NCBI GenBank assembly: GCA_031411235.1
Contig: JANOAR010000041.1
Span: forward strand, 1 to 28,923
From: JANOAR01 sp031411235
GTDB taxonomy: Bacteria; Verrucomicrobiota; Verrucomicrobiia; Verrucomicrobiales; Verrucomicrobiaceae
Direction: 5' to 3'
Length of the DNA stretch: 28,923 bases
In this document: positions 8,801 through 16,107 of the stretch, one piece after another
Position numbering within the stretch: position 1 is the stretch's first letter
Layout of the letters: each line of letters opens with the position of its first letter
Notes under the pieces: generated by a model
The model's database searches: none
Told to the model about the DNA's origin: nothing
What the model saw: only the letters and a program-made list of their open reading frames with translations
Program-made: the position numbers and the translations under genes

Positions 8801-10962
8801 TTCGCGCCGCTGCGTATCCAGGCCTTCAGCGTCTCGTAGTAGAGGTCGCCGGGGACGGTGACTTGGCCACCTTCATGCGGCACGGCACCGCTGGCTTTCA
8901 GCAGCATGAGCGAGTGATCCGGCGAGGCGACATTGGCGCGGCGCGAGGCGAGTTCATCGGTGAAGGCGAGTACGTCGTAGATGGGATCGTAGCCGCGCAG
9001 GCTGAGCTTGAAGCCGTTTTTCCCATCCTTCGAGCCGTGGCAGGTGCCCATGTTGCAGCCTGCTTTGGAAAGGATGGGCATCACGTCGCGGACGTAGTCG
9101 GGCTTCAGCGCGGCGCTCATGCCACTGACCTCGACGGGCACACTAGCGGTCTTGCCTTGGTAAGCGATGGCGACGCTGGCTTTGCCATCTTTATCGGGGC
9201 GGATCATGCCGCGTTTGTCGAGGCTGGCCGCATCGCCAGTGAGGGTCAGCTTGGCCATGCGAGTGATGTCGGCGGTGGTGCCGTCGGTCATCTTTGCGGT
9301 GATGAGAAGCTGGGCGTATTCGCTGGCTTTGCTGGTCTTCACACTCGGCGGCTGCACGTCGATGCTAGCGATCTTCGCACCGGGATGTAGGTCTTCTTTG
9401 AAGTCGTCCTTTTTGGCCGCGAGGCGCACGGTGTCATCGGCGATGACGTCGCTGGCGGCGATGGCTTTAGCCTCGGTGAGGGGCACGCTGACGAACTCTC
9501 GGGCGACGGTGCCAGTCGCGGCGTCGATGAGCCGCACCTTGCCGTCGGCACCAGCAGCGGCAACGGTTTTACCATCGGGGCTGAAGCTCACGGCATAGAC
9601 GCCGCTGCCTGCGATGGGCGTGGTGCTGAGGAGTTTGATGTCCTTGGAAAGATAGGCGTCCAGTTCGGGGCCTTTGCCACTCACAGTCTCGACGATCTTC
9701 TTCACCGCATCGGGCATGGCGGGATCAAAATCAGCGGCGTAGATATTGACCGCGCCACTGAAATCTGAGCTGGCACCGCAGACGATGCGCTTGCCATCGG
9801 GCGAATAATCGACGCCGAAAATGCGGCCCTGCATGGCGGGGAACTTGCGCACGAGATTGGCATTGTCGCCGATGCGACGGACGGTGATGCGCTCCATGCG
9901 GTAGATTTGCGGCACGCCATCGCTGCCGCCGATGAGCACTTCATTGCGCGAGGGATGGCGGGTGACGACATGCACACCGCCCTTCAACGCGCCGGGAGTG
10001 ATGGATGAGACGTTATCGACGAAGCGCTGCGTTTCAACCTCGGTGAGTTTCACCGCCATGTCGCGCCCGACGCTGACGAGGTGCTTGCCCTTGTCGCCCC
10101 AGGCAGTGTCGAGCACCCAGTCGCTATGGCTTAGCATCATCAGCGTTTGTTTGCCTGTGGCGCTGTCGAAGGCACGCATGGTGTTGTCCGAGCAACCGCA
10201 GGCGATAGACTTGCCATCGGGCGACCAACTCGCGCCGTAGAGCGTGTCGAAGGTCACGGGGATGGACAACTCCAGCTTGCTCTTCGCCACGTCCCAGATT
10301 TGCAGTTCGCCCGCACGCGCTGGGCTACCGCCTGCGACGGCGAGGCGCTTGCCATCAGGAGAGAAGGCGACCTTTTGAATGCGCTCAGCAAGACCGACGA
10401 GGCGGGCCGCGATGCCGCTGCCATCGGCGCGGTGGATGAGCACTTCGTGGTAGCCAGAGACGGCCAGCAGCTTGCCATCGGGCGAGTAGTCGATGCTGGT
10501 GATCGTGGGTGCCGTCGTGTAGCTCGGCGGGTGCTGCATGTCATACTGTGCACGGGCCGAGGCAGGTGTGTCGTCCTTCGCACCTTCTTTGATCCAGCGC
10601 GTCACGAGCGCGATCTGGTCATCGGTCAAAGGCCCGCCCTTGGATGGCATCTCAGCCTTACCATTCTTCGGTGTGATGAGCGCAATGATGTTCGAGGCCC
10701 CAGGCTGTAAAGGCACAATGGCATGGCCTTCCTCGCCGCCCTTCAGCATCGCCGCAAAGGTGGTCATAATGTAGTCACCCTTCGCCTTCGCTGGCTGATG
10801 GCAGCCCTGGCACTGCCCCTGGAAAATCGGACGCACTTGTTTGTAAAAACTGATGGGCGCGTTGGGATCAATGACCTCCACCTTCTTCGGTGGAGCCGCA
10901 AAAGCGGTCGTCGCGAGGGTGCAGAGCGCGAGGGTCAGAAGAGCGTGGAGGCTTGATTTCAT
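5830..10962 (-). CDS. Secreted haem-motif/WD40/Ig-like/DUF1549/DUF1553 giant protein
   Basis: The frame is open from 11094, but the ATG at 10962 is preferred because it gives a signal peptide (MKSSLHALLTLALCTLATTAFAA), so the mature protein is exported. Domains, numbered from that start: cytochrome-c-like with CQGCH at 51-55; about seven WD40-type repeats at 155-490 (YSPDGK/FSPDGK hallmarks); a bacterial Ig-like domain at 530-614; a second haem-type region with CNMGTCH at 636-642; a second Ig-like domain at 728-815; DUF1549 at about 827-1012 ending in CNKCHDHPFERW; DUF1553 from about 1072. The DUF1553 ending (AWALINSPAFLFNH) is the very C terminus. It is separated from the rest by about 380 residues holding an Ala/Lys-rich helical segment (1305-1385), a beta-rich carbohydrate-binding-like stretch and a second charged helical segment. 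The family is typical of Planctomycetes and Verrucomicrobiota; its reaction is not established. Confidence 0.9.
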   Translation of the reverse strand: MKSSLHALLTLALCTLATTAFAAPPKKVEVIDPNAPISFYKQVRPIFQGQCQGCHQPAKAKGDYIMTTFAAMLKGGEEGHAIVPLQPGASNIIALITPKNGKAEMPSKGGPLTDDQIALVTRWIKEGAKDDTPASARAQYDMQHPPSYTTAPTITSIDYSPDGKLLAVSGYHEVLIHRADGSGIAARLVGLAERIQKVAFSPDGKRLAVAGGSPARAGELQIWDVAKSKLELSIPVTFDTLYGASWSPDGKSIACGCSDNTMRAFDSATGKQTLMMLSHSDWVLDTAWGDKGKHLVSVGRDMAVKLTEVETQRFVDNVSSITPGALKGGVHVVTRHPSRNEVLIGGSDGVPQIYRMERITVRRIGDNANLVRKFPAMQGRIFGVDYSPDGKRIVCGASSDFSGAVNIYAADFDPAMPDAVKKIVETVSGKGPELDAYLSKDIKLLSTTPIAGSGVYAVSFSPDGKTVAAAGADGKVRLIDAATGTVAREFVSVPLTEAKAIAASDVIADDTVRLAAKKDDFKEDLHPGAKIASIDVQPPSVKTSKASEYAQLLITAKMTDGTTADITRMAKLTLTGDAASLDKRGMIRPDKDGKASVAIAYQGKTASVPVEVSGMSAALKPDYVRDVMPILSKAGCNMGTCHGSKDGKNGFKLSLRGYDPIYDVLAFTDELASRRANVASPDHSLMLLKASGAVPHEGGQVTVPGDLYYETLKAWIRSGAKLDLTTPRVSRIEIFPKNPVIQKIGSRQQLRIIASYADGYTRDVTAEAYIDSGNTEVVETDKRGLATTVRRGEAPVLARFEGNYAATTITVMGDRSGFVWKEPAKFNKIDDLVAQKWQRMKIEPSGECNDTEFIRRIYIDLTGLPPTPENVRTFIADARPSRAKRDELIDKLIGSDAFVDQWSNKWADMLQVNSKFLGAEGATTLRGWIRDQVKANTPYDKFAYTIMTASGSNKDNPAASYFKTLRTGEEIMENSTHLWLATRFNCNKCHDHPFERWTQDQYYQTAAFFAQIDLKADPKFAGQTLGGTAVEGAKPLYEIIADKKEGEQIHLRTSKPAPATFPYDNGLENKAAPSRREQFASWLTSKDNDYFAMSYANRIWGYLTGTGVIEPLDDIRAGNPPSNPELLNYLSNEFVQSGFDVRHMMRIICQSRTYQLALETNKWNADDKTNYSHAKARRLSAEALFDAVFAVTGSTANIPGIAAGTRAAQLADSQTKLPDGFLGNFGRPVRESACECERSNDMNLGPVMALMSGPTVGDAISDPKNAITKLATEIKDDRQLIDEIFMRVLNRNATPKEIDAAIASMNSMAAENQALAGELQTSETKNAPTIAAAEAARVAKITAAKVALDTFNAAQAPILAKAEAARKAKAAAAEKTVANVIAAATPFQQTWENYVDVSTVWVPLDVKVVKAAGVTSLDVQPDKSLLAKPLPDGQLASGNYQLSATTALAGITGVKLEMLPHDSLPNNGPGIAPDGNFVLNEFTVSAAAAGTKPVRGKAARQAAKLGAIELKNPKADFEQATFSIAESLKKGNRDKGWAVSPEGGYRHEATFEFPTPLGEEGGTTLTFTMNQTFQGGRYNLGHFRLWVTTSPSVRFGTSQAVAEALKQPAMKRTKPQQADIASTFQAQYRALQTEQRILAAAKRPAPVDPKLVELTKANEDAQKPITLDPKLVQFRRDAELSKAQLANQRMTAAQDLAWALINSPAFLFNH

Positions 10963-11151
10963 AGGCGTCGGAGCGTGGGTAGCAAGACCATCACGCCACG
11001 GCGAGAGGCCGAGCGCGAGGGGTGTTTTAATACGCTGCGAGGACGGGGTTATTTCCTTTTTGCGGAAGGCGATGGTAGCGAGGCAACTGAGCACTGCCCG
11101 ACAGACTTAGCGGCACAAATAGCCAAACAGGCGAAGATGTTGTAACGATAA

Positions 11152-11703
11152 TCATTGAGCCCCAGCCTTTTCCTCAAGCACCGCCACCGCTGCGGCAACG
11201 ATCTCCTCCACGGGCGCGAGTCGGCCTACGCCTTCGTAGCCGCAGGCCAGCATTCCCTCGGCGGGCTCGATGAACTGCACGCCCCATTCCTTGAGGATGG
11301 CCACGTTCATCTGTGTCGCGGGATGCTGCCACATTTTGCCATTCATGGCGGGGGCGATCAAAACTGGGGCGCGGGTGGCCAGGGCGATGGCGGTGAGCGC
11401 GTCGTTGGCGAAGCCGTGGGCCATTGAGGCAAGGACGTTAGCCGAGGCGGGGGCGATGAGCAGCAGGTCGGCGCGGTCGGCGAGCTGGATATGGCCGGGC
11501 TGCCAGCCATCTTTTTCAGCAAAGAGATCGCTGATGACGGGCTGGCGCGACAGGGTCTGCAAGGTCAGCGGGGTGACAAACTCCAGCGCCGAGCGCGTGC
11601 AGATGCAGGTGACATGGTGCCCAAGTTTGGTGAGTTGGCTGGCGATGTCCGCCGCCTTGTAGGCAGCGATGGAGCCGGTAATGCCGAGGAGGATGAAGGA
11701 CAT
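11152..11703 (-). CDS. coaC: Phosphopantothenoylcysteine decarboxylase (CoaC), stand-alone
   Basis: This 183-residue flavoprotein has the HFCD fold. It shows the N-terminal FMN-binding GITGSIAAYKA, the catalytic-type His71 (GHIQLADRADLLLIAPAS), PAMNGKMW at 118-125, and the substrate-clamp motif GMLACGYEGVGRLA at 150-163 with its cysteine at 154. It removes CO2 from 4'-phosphopantothenoylcysteine in coenzyme A synthesis. Most bacteria fuse this to the synthetase CoaB; here the protein stops at the end of the decarboxylase domain and no CoaB frame follows, so the synthetase should be encoded elsewhere. It is divergent from dnaN across a repeat-rich spacer and lies 189 bases upstream of the giant secreted protein gene. 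Confidence 0.92.
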   Translation of the reverse strand: MSFILLGITGSIAAYKAADIASQLTKLGHHVTCICTRSALEFVTPLTLQTLSRQPVISDLFAEKDGWQPGHIQLADRADLLLIAPASANVLASMAHGFANDALTAIALATRAPVLIAPAMNGKMWQHPATQMNVAILKEWGVQFIEPAEGMLACGYEGVGRLAPVEEIVAAAVAVLEEKAGAQ

Positions 11704-11742
11704 GGGGGGAACGAAGTTTTAGGGCGGAAGGGAGACGAGGCC

Positions 11743-11878
11743 GAAGGGATAAGGGATAAGGGATAAGGAACAAGGGGGAAGAGTGCGGAGTGAGGCGAAA
11801 CGGATGTGGCATCTCCCATTATTTCGTGGTGCCTCGCTCATCCCTCATCCCTCATCCCTTGTTCCTTGTCCCTTCGTC
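11743..11878. repeat. Heptameric tandem repeats arranged as an inverted repeat
   Basis: The left arm reads as eight 7-bp units from 11743 to 11798 (GAAGGGA, TAAGGGA, TAAGGGA, TAAGGAA, CAAGGGG, GAAGAGT, GCGGAGT, GAGGCGA). The right arm reads as six units from 11837 to 11878 (CTCATCC three times, CTTGTTC, CTTGTCC, CTTCGTC). The arms are complementary: 11758-11775 pairs with 11857-11874 at 17 of 18 positions, and 11788-11796 with 11831-11839 at 8 of 9. The element fills much of the 279-base gap between divergent coaC and dnaN, which must also hold both promoters. Confidence 0.85.
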
Positions 11879-11982
11879 CCCGACTTTGTTCTGCCCCTCA
11901 CTCCCTCCCCCTTGCCTCATTCTTTTTTATCTCTACGCTTGCCCTCCTCATTCCCCCCGCTAACAAGACCGATTCTCTATTT

Positions 11983-13080
11983 ATGAAGTTCACCATCAGC
12001 AAGCAGGCCTTTCTCGACGCCATTTCGCAGGTTCAGCATGTGGTCAGTGCGCGAACCACGCTTGCCATTCTCTCCAATGTACTGCTGAAGGCGCGCGACG
12101 GGCATCTGGAACTCACGACCACCGATCTGGATGTCGGTGTCAGTGGCTCGGTGCCTGCGGAAGTCGAAATCCCTGGGGCTACCACGCTGCCAGCTCGCAA
12201 GCTCGCCACCATCATCCGCGAGCTGCCTGCCGATGAAGTCACCGTGACCGTGGACGAAAAAAATGTCGCCCACATCCGCAGCGGGCCGAGTGCCTTTAAA
12301 TTGATGGGCCTGAGCAGCGAGGAATTCCCTCCCCTGCCCCGCTTCGAGGGCGGCTCGGAGTTCAAGATCGAACAACAAGTGCTGCGCGACTGCCTGCGCA
12401 AGACAGCCTACGCCATCTCTACCGACGAGACTCGTTACGTGCTCAACGGCATCATGTTCAGCTTCAAAGAAAACCTGCTGACGATGGTCGCCACCGATGG
12501 TCGCCGCCTCGCGATGGCCGAGCAGGAGCTGGAATTTCCGCAGAGCAGCGAGATCGAATTCATCGTACCAACCAAGGCCGTAAACGAACTCGCGCGACTG
12601 CTCAACGACTCGGGCGAAGTGACCATCCGCGTCACGGGAAGCCAAGCTGGCTTCGACATGGGGCGAGGTCTGCTGGTCACCAAGCTCATCGAAGGCAACT
12701 ACCCGAACTACCGCCAAGTCATCCCTGGTGAACCCAAGGAACGTATCACCATTGAACGCGAAGCCTTCCTCAAAACCGTCTCCCGCGTCTCCCTGCTGGC
12801 CAGCGAGAAGAGCAACTCGGTGAAGCTCATCTTTGCCCCGCACAACGTCGAAATCGTCGCCTCGTCCCCGGATGTGGGTGAGGCCCGTGAAAGCCTCGCC
12901 ATCAACTACAAAGGCGCGGAAATCACCATCGCTTTCAATCCCGAGTTCCTCATGGCACCGCTGCGCAACCTCAACAGCGATGAAATCTCCCTGCACCTCA
13001 TCGACGAGATCAGCCCTGGCGTGGTTCGCAGTGGCAAAGGGTTCCTGTATGTCATCATGCCGATGCGCGTGAATACCTAA
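11983..13080 (+). CDS. dnaN: DNA polymerase III beta subunit (sliding clamp)
   Basis: This 365-residue protein begins MKFTISKQAFLDAISQVQHV and contains the family landmarks TLAILSNVLL, DGRRLAMAE, EFIVPTKAVNEL and a C terminus ending in FLYVIMPMR. The ring-shaped homodimer encircles DNA and tethers DNA polymerase III and other repair and replication proteins. The frame is open back to 11806, but the ATG at 11983 is the right start because the extension is low-complexity translation of the heptameric repeats. There is no Shine-Dalgarno site before it. dnaN is not next to dnaA, recF or gyrB here; its neighbours are coaC (divergent) and a lipoprotein gene 34 bases downstream. Confidence 0.97.
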   Translation: MKFTISKQAFLDAISQVQHVVSARTTLAILSNVLLKARDGHLELTTTDLDVGVSGSVPAEVEIPGATTLPARKLATIIRELPADEVTVTVDEKNVAHIRSGPSAFKLMGLSSEEFPPLPRFEGGSEFKIEQQVLRDCLRKTAYAISTDETRYVLNGIMFSFKENLLTMVATDGRRLAMAEQELEFPQSSEIEFIVPTKAVNELARLLNDSGEVTIRVTGSQAGFDMGRGLLVTKLIEGNYPNYRQVIPGEPKERITIEREAFLKTVSRVSLLASEKSNSVKLIFAPHNVEIVASSPDVGEARESLAINYKGAEITIAFNPEFLMAPLRNLNSDEISLHLIDEISPGVVRSGKGFLYVIMPMRVNT

Positions 13081-13114
13081 CCTTTCTCTTTTTTCCAACT
13101 TCGCCCCACCGACT

Positions 13115-13642
13115 ATGAAACGCTCGCTCCTACTCCTCGCTGCTGGTTGCCTGACTACATTCAGTTCTTGCCTCATGGCCCCCTCGCGCAACACCGTGCC
13201 GCCCAATGGCACCTCCCTGGATGCGCCACCGCCGAACCGTTACCTCAGCGGCCCAGGCGAAGTCATGCAACCCCCGGCCCAGCCACCCGGCACCGTGCAG
13301 TCGCCCAATCTCGTGATACCGGGTGATCCCGCCAACGAGCAAGGGACGCCTCCTTCGCTGCCCCCCACAAGTCCTACCACCGACGCGGGCACAACCCCAG
13401 GAGGCAACAATGCCGCAAACGGCACCCCCGTCTCGCCCACGCCTCCCGAACCACCCAAGCCCACCGCGCCAGCCAACGCCGACCTGCCGTATGGCATTCC
13501 CGTGGCTGACCCCAAAGAAAAAGGCCTCGTTTATAGCCCCTACGACAAAACCAAAAAAGTCGATGTGCGAGGCGTCGCCCCCGGCAAAAAAGTGCGTTGT
13601 CCCTACACTGGGAAAATCTTCCTCGTGCCAGCCATACCTTGA
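13115..13642 (+). CDS. Proline-rich putative lipoprotein with CPYTGKIF tail
   Basis: This 175-residue protein has a short basic and hydrophobic signal (MKRSLLLLAAG) and a probable lipobox ending at Cys19 (TTFSSC), so it is likely membrane-anchored. Residues 25-125 are a low-complexity linker rich in Pro, Thr, Gly and Asn. The C-terminal 45 or so residues form a compact segment (YGIPVADPKEKGLVYSPY, then VRCPYTGKIFLVP) that looks conserved and may be the functional end. I do not know its function. It starts 34 bases after dnaN and is followed by a terminator, so it probably shares the dnaN transcript. Confidence 0.75.
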   Translation: MKRSLLLLAAGCLTTFSSCLMAPSRNTVPPNGTSLDAPPPNRYLSGPGEVMQPPAQPPGTVQSPNLVIPGDPANEQGTPPSLPPTSPTTDAGTTPGGNNAANGTPVSPTPPEPPKPTAPANADLPYGIPVADPKEKGLVYSPYDKTKKVDVRGVAPGKKVRCPYTGKIFLVPAIP

Positions 13643-13673
13643 TCGCAAGAGCCCAGCGCTGATTCATCAACTC

Positions 13674-13711
13674 AAGGGCGCATGGCTAACACCGCGCGCC
13701 CTTTTGTTTTG
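13674..13711 (+). terminator. Rho-independent terminator after the lipoprotein gene
   Basis: An 8-bp perfect stem AAGGGCGC / GCGCCCTT (13674-13681 with 13696-13703) encloses a 14-base loop and is followed by TTGTTTTG. It starts 31 bases after the lipoprotein stop codon and ends 26 bases before the tyrA start, separating the dnaN unit from the tyrA-aroA unit. Confidence 0.75.
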
Positions 13712-13737
13712 TCACGAACAGCCAAGGGAAAATAACC

Positions 13738-14628
13738 ATGTCCCCCTTCCCTCCCGAACGTTCCATCGCCATCTTTGGCCCCGGCCTCCTCGGCGGCTCA
13801 CTCGCCCTAGCCGTGCGCCGCATCTGGCCCAAGGCAGAAATTCGCCTGTGGGCTCGCAGCATCGAAAAACTCGAAGATGCCCAGCAGCGCGGCCTCGCCG
13901 ACATGGCCTCCACGGAGCCAGAAGATGTCGCCGCTGGGGCCTCGCTCCTTATTTTCGCCACCCCCATCGGCTTTATGCCAGATCTAGCGAGGCAGATCGC
14001 ACTGGCGTGCGGCGAGGGCTCCCTCGTCACCGATGTCGGCAGTGTGAAAGGCAGCGTCGTCAGCGCCTTGGAGCCCATTTTCCAGGGCACGCCAGCCTCG
14101 TTCATCGGCAGCCACCCGATGGCGGGCTCGGAGCGTACCGGCATTGAGGCGGCACGCGAGGATCTCTTCGACGGCGCACGCTGCCTCATCACCCCCACCG
14201 CCCATACCCGCACCGAGGCCGAGCCCCGCGTCGTCGCCTTCTGGAATGCGATGGGTTGCAGCACCGAATGCATGTCGCCCACCGAACATGATCGCAAGGT
14301 CGCCCGCATCAGCCACCTGCCGCACCTCACCGCCTCAGCCCTCGTGCTCGCCGCCCTTTCCAGCGACCCTAGCGCTCGCAGTTGCGTCGCCAATGGCTTT
14401 CGCGATAGCACCCGCATCGCGGCAGGCGATCCCGATATGTGGACGGGTATCCTGAGCGAGAACCGCCGCGAAGTACTCGCTGGACTCGCGTCACTAGGAA
14501 CAAGAGTCACAGAGCTTGTTGAAATCATCCAAAACTCAGACGATGAAGCCCTCCGTCGATTTCTGGCCGAAGCAAAAGCGCTTCGCGATCAAGTCCCGGC
14601 GGGCATGAAGAAATATGGCAACGATTAA
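13738..14628 (+). CDS. tyrA: Prephenate dehydrogenase (TyrA family)
   Basis: This 296-residue protein has an N-terminal NAD(P)-binding fold with GPGLLGGS at 14-21, then GSHPMAGSE at 124-132, SHLPHLTAS at 192-200 with likely catalytic and binding histidines, and FRDSTRIA at 221-228. It oxidatively decarboxylates prephenate to 4-hydroxyphenylpyruvate, or arogenate to tyrosine, on the route to tyrosine. No chorismate mutase or ACT regulatory domain is fused. AAGGGA sits 8 bases before the ATG, the best Shine-Dalgarno-like site among the plus-strand genes. Its end overlaps aroA by 14 bases, indicating translational coupling. Confidence 0.92.
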   Translation: MSPFPPERSIAIFGPGLLGGSLALAVRRIWPKAEIRLWARSIEKLEDAQQRGLADMASTEPEDVAAGASLLIFATPIGFMPDLARQIALACGEGSLVTDVGSVKGSVVSALEPIFQGTPASFIGSHPMAGSERTGIEAAREDLFDGARCLITPTAHTRTEAEPRVVAFWNAMGCSTECMSPTEHDRKVARISHLPHLTASALVLAALSSDPSARSCVANGFRDSTRIAAGDPDMWTGILSENRREVLAGLASLGTRVTELVEIIQNSDDEALRRFLAEAKALRDQVPAGMKKYGND

Positions 14629-16006
14629 AGTCCGCAGGCTCAAACACTTCCCCGCCGAAATCACCGTCCCAGGTGACAAAAGCATCAGCCACCGTGCCGT
14701 CATGTTCGCTGGCCTCGCCGAGGGGCGCACCGTCATCAGCGGCTTCCTCCCCAGCGAGGACTGCCTCTGCACCGTCCACGCCATGGAGGCTCTGGGAGCC
14801 GAGGTCGAGTGGCTGGAAGAAATGGAGAATGTCGGCCCCGTGAAGCTCGCCATCACAGGCCACGGCTGCCATTTAAAAAAGCCCGATCACGTCATCGACT
14901 GCGGCAACTCCGGCACCACCACTCGATTGCTCGCTGGCATCCTCGCCGGGCAGCCCTTCACCACCGTCCTGCAAGGCGATGACTCCCTCTCCAAGCGCCC
15001 CATGAAGCGCATCGCCGATCCCCTCAGCCTCATGGGAGCCACCGTCGAAGGCCAAGGCCCAAAAATCTGTGCCCCCCTGCGCATCACGGGCGGCGACCTG
15101 AAGCCCATCACCTACACCCTGCCCGTCGCCAGTGCGCAGGTGAAGAGCGCCGTGCTCCTCGCGGGTATGTTCGCCCCTGGGAAAACCAGCGTCGTCGAAC
15201 CCATCGCCACTCGAAATCACACTGAGCGGCTCATGTCGCACTTTGGCATCAAGTGGCTGCGCGACGGCGATACCGTCACCGTTTATGGCGGCCAGACACC
15301 ACGCGCCACCGACATCGTCGTGCCGGGCGACATCTCCAGCGCCGCCTTCTGGATGGTGGCCGCTGCGGCCACCCCCGGCGCACAGATCACCATTAAAAAC
15401 GTCGGCCTCAATCCCACCCGCACGGGCATCATCTCCGTGTTGCTGAAAATGGGGGCACAAATCTCCACCTCGGAGATCACCACCGACGGCGAGCCACGCG
15501 GGAACATCACCGTCAAAGGCGGCGAACTCAACGCGACCATGATCGGCGGTGCCGAGATCGCCAACGTCATCGACGAACTGCCCATCCTCGCCATCGCTGC
15601 CGCCCTAGCCCGTGGGAATACCCTCATCAAAGACGCCAGCGAACTGCGCGTCAAAGAGACCGACCGCATCGCCGCCGTGGCCGACAACCTGCGCCGCATG
15701 GGCGTCGCCGTCACCGAGTACGAAGACGGTATGGAAATCGCTGGCGGCTCATTGTTGAAAGGAGCCACAATCGCCACCTACAACGACCACCGCATCGCCA
15801 TGGCCTTCGCTATCGCCGGGCTCTTCGCCGAAGGCATCACCACCATCGAAGGCACCGAGTGCATCGCCACCTCGTACCCAGGCTTTGAAAACGATCTCAA
15901 TCTCTTCCTCAACGGCGGCGAAGGAGCCCCCCCCATCAAAGTGCTCACCCGCGTGCCAAGGCGCATGGGCATCGAAACCTTGAGTGCCGAGGACGCCGCA
16001 GAATAA
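14615..16006 (+). CDS. aroA: 3-phosphoshikimate 1-carboxyvinyltransferase (EPSP synthase)
   Basis: This 463-residue enzyme transfers the enolpyruvyl group of PEP to shikimate 3-phosphate in the shikimate pathway. Motifs seen are PGDKSISHRAVMF (19-31), DCGNSGTTTRL (95-105), SLSKRPMKRI (124-133), SAQVKSAVLLAG (173-184), RVKETDRI and YNDHRIAMAF. The SAQVK and RPM forms match the Bacillus/CP4-like (class II) branch rather than the E. coli type. The residue equivalent to the glyphosate-linked Ala of CP4 is Gly100 here, so insensitivity should not be assumed. The final 25 or so residues (VLTRVPRRMGIETLSAEDAAE) extend past the usual end. The start overlaps tyrA by 14 bases, giving a tyrA-aroA operon. 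Confidence 0.96.
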   Translation: MATIKVRRLKHFPAEITVPGDKSISHRAVMFAGLAEGRTVISGFLPSEDCLCTVHAMEALGAEVEWLEEMENVGPVKLAITGHGCHLKKPDHVIDCGNSGTTTRLLAGILAGQPFTTVLQGDDSLSKRPMKRIADPLSLMGATVEGQGPKICAPLRITGGDLKPITYTLPVASAQVKSAVLLAGMFAPGKTSVVEPIATRNHTERLMSHFGIKWLRDGDTVTVYGGQTPRATDIVVPGDISSAAFWMVAAAATPGAQITIKNVGLNPTRTGIISVLLKMGAQISTSEITTDGEPRGNITVKGGELNATMIGGAEIANVIDELPILAIAAALARGNTLIKDASELRVKETDRIAAVADNLRRMGVAVTEYEDGMEIAGGSLLKGATIATYNDHRIAMAFAIAGLFAEGITTIEGTECIATSYPGFENDLNLFLNGGEGAPPIKVLTRVPRRMGIETLSAEDAAE

Positions 16007-16013
16007 ACGATGC

Positions 16014-16101
16014 GTTATGAATGATGAACGACGGAAAAGCAGAAAATAAGTCCGTCGTTCTTCCAATTCCTTCCCCCCACTCATAACTCATCATTCATAA
16101 C
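16014..16101. repeat. Nested inverted repeat of heptameric units before cmk
   Basis: The outer arms are perfect over 14 bp (GTTATGAATGATGA at 16014-16027 with its complement at 16088-16101). The inner arms are perfect over 9 bp (AACGACGGA 16027-16035 with TCCGTCGTT 16051-16059). Both sides show a 7-bp period: GTTATGA, ATGATGA, ACGACGG on the left; ACTCATA, ACTCATC, ATTCATA on the right. The right arm ends 6 bases before the cmk ATG, covering the ribosome-binding region. The inner hairpin could also act as a weak terminator or RNA-processing site after aroA, though no T-run follows. Confidence 0.8.
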
Positions 16102-16107
16102 TTCCCC

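Noticed and set aside
10963..11094. 44-residue extension of the giant secreted protein
   Set aside because: It would bury the signal peptide behind a charged stretch; the ATG at 10962 gives a normal export signal.
11743..11878. CRISPR array
   Set aside because: Units are 7 bp without spacers and no cas gene is present.
11806..11982. N-terminal extension of dnaN by 59 residues
   Set aside because: The extension translates heptameric repeats and T-rich leader; the clamp family starts at MKFTISK.
14873..15460. Antisense open frames over aroA, cmk and dnaN
   Set aside because: They mirror codon bias of strongly supported genes and have no recognisable domains.
14615..16006. Glyphosate-insensitive EPSP synthase
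   Set aside because: It has class II-like motifs, but position 100 is Gly, not the Ala of the insensitive CP4 enzyme, so insensitivity cannot be claimed.
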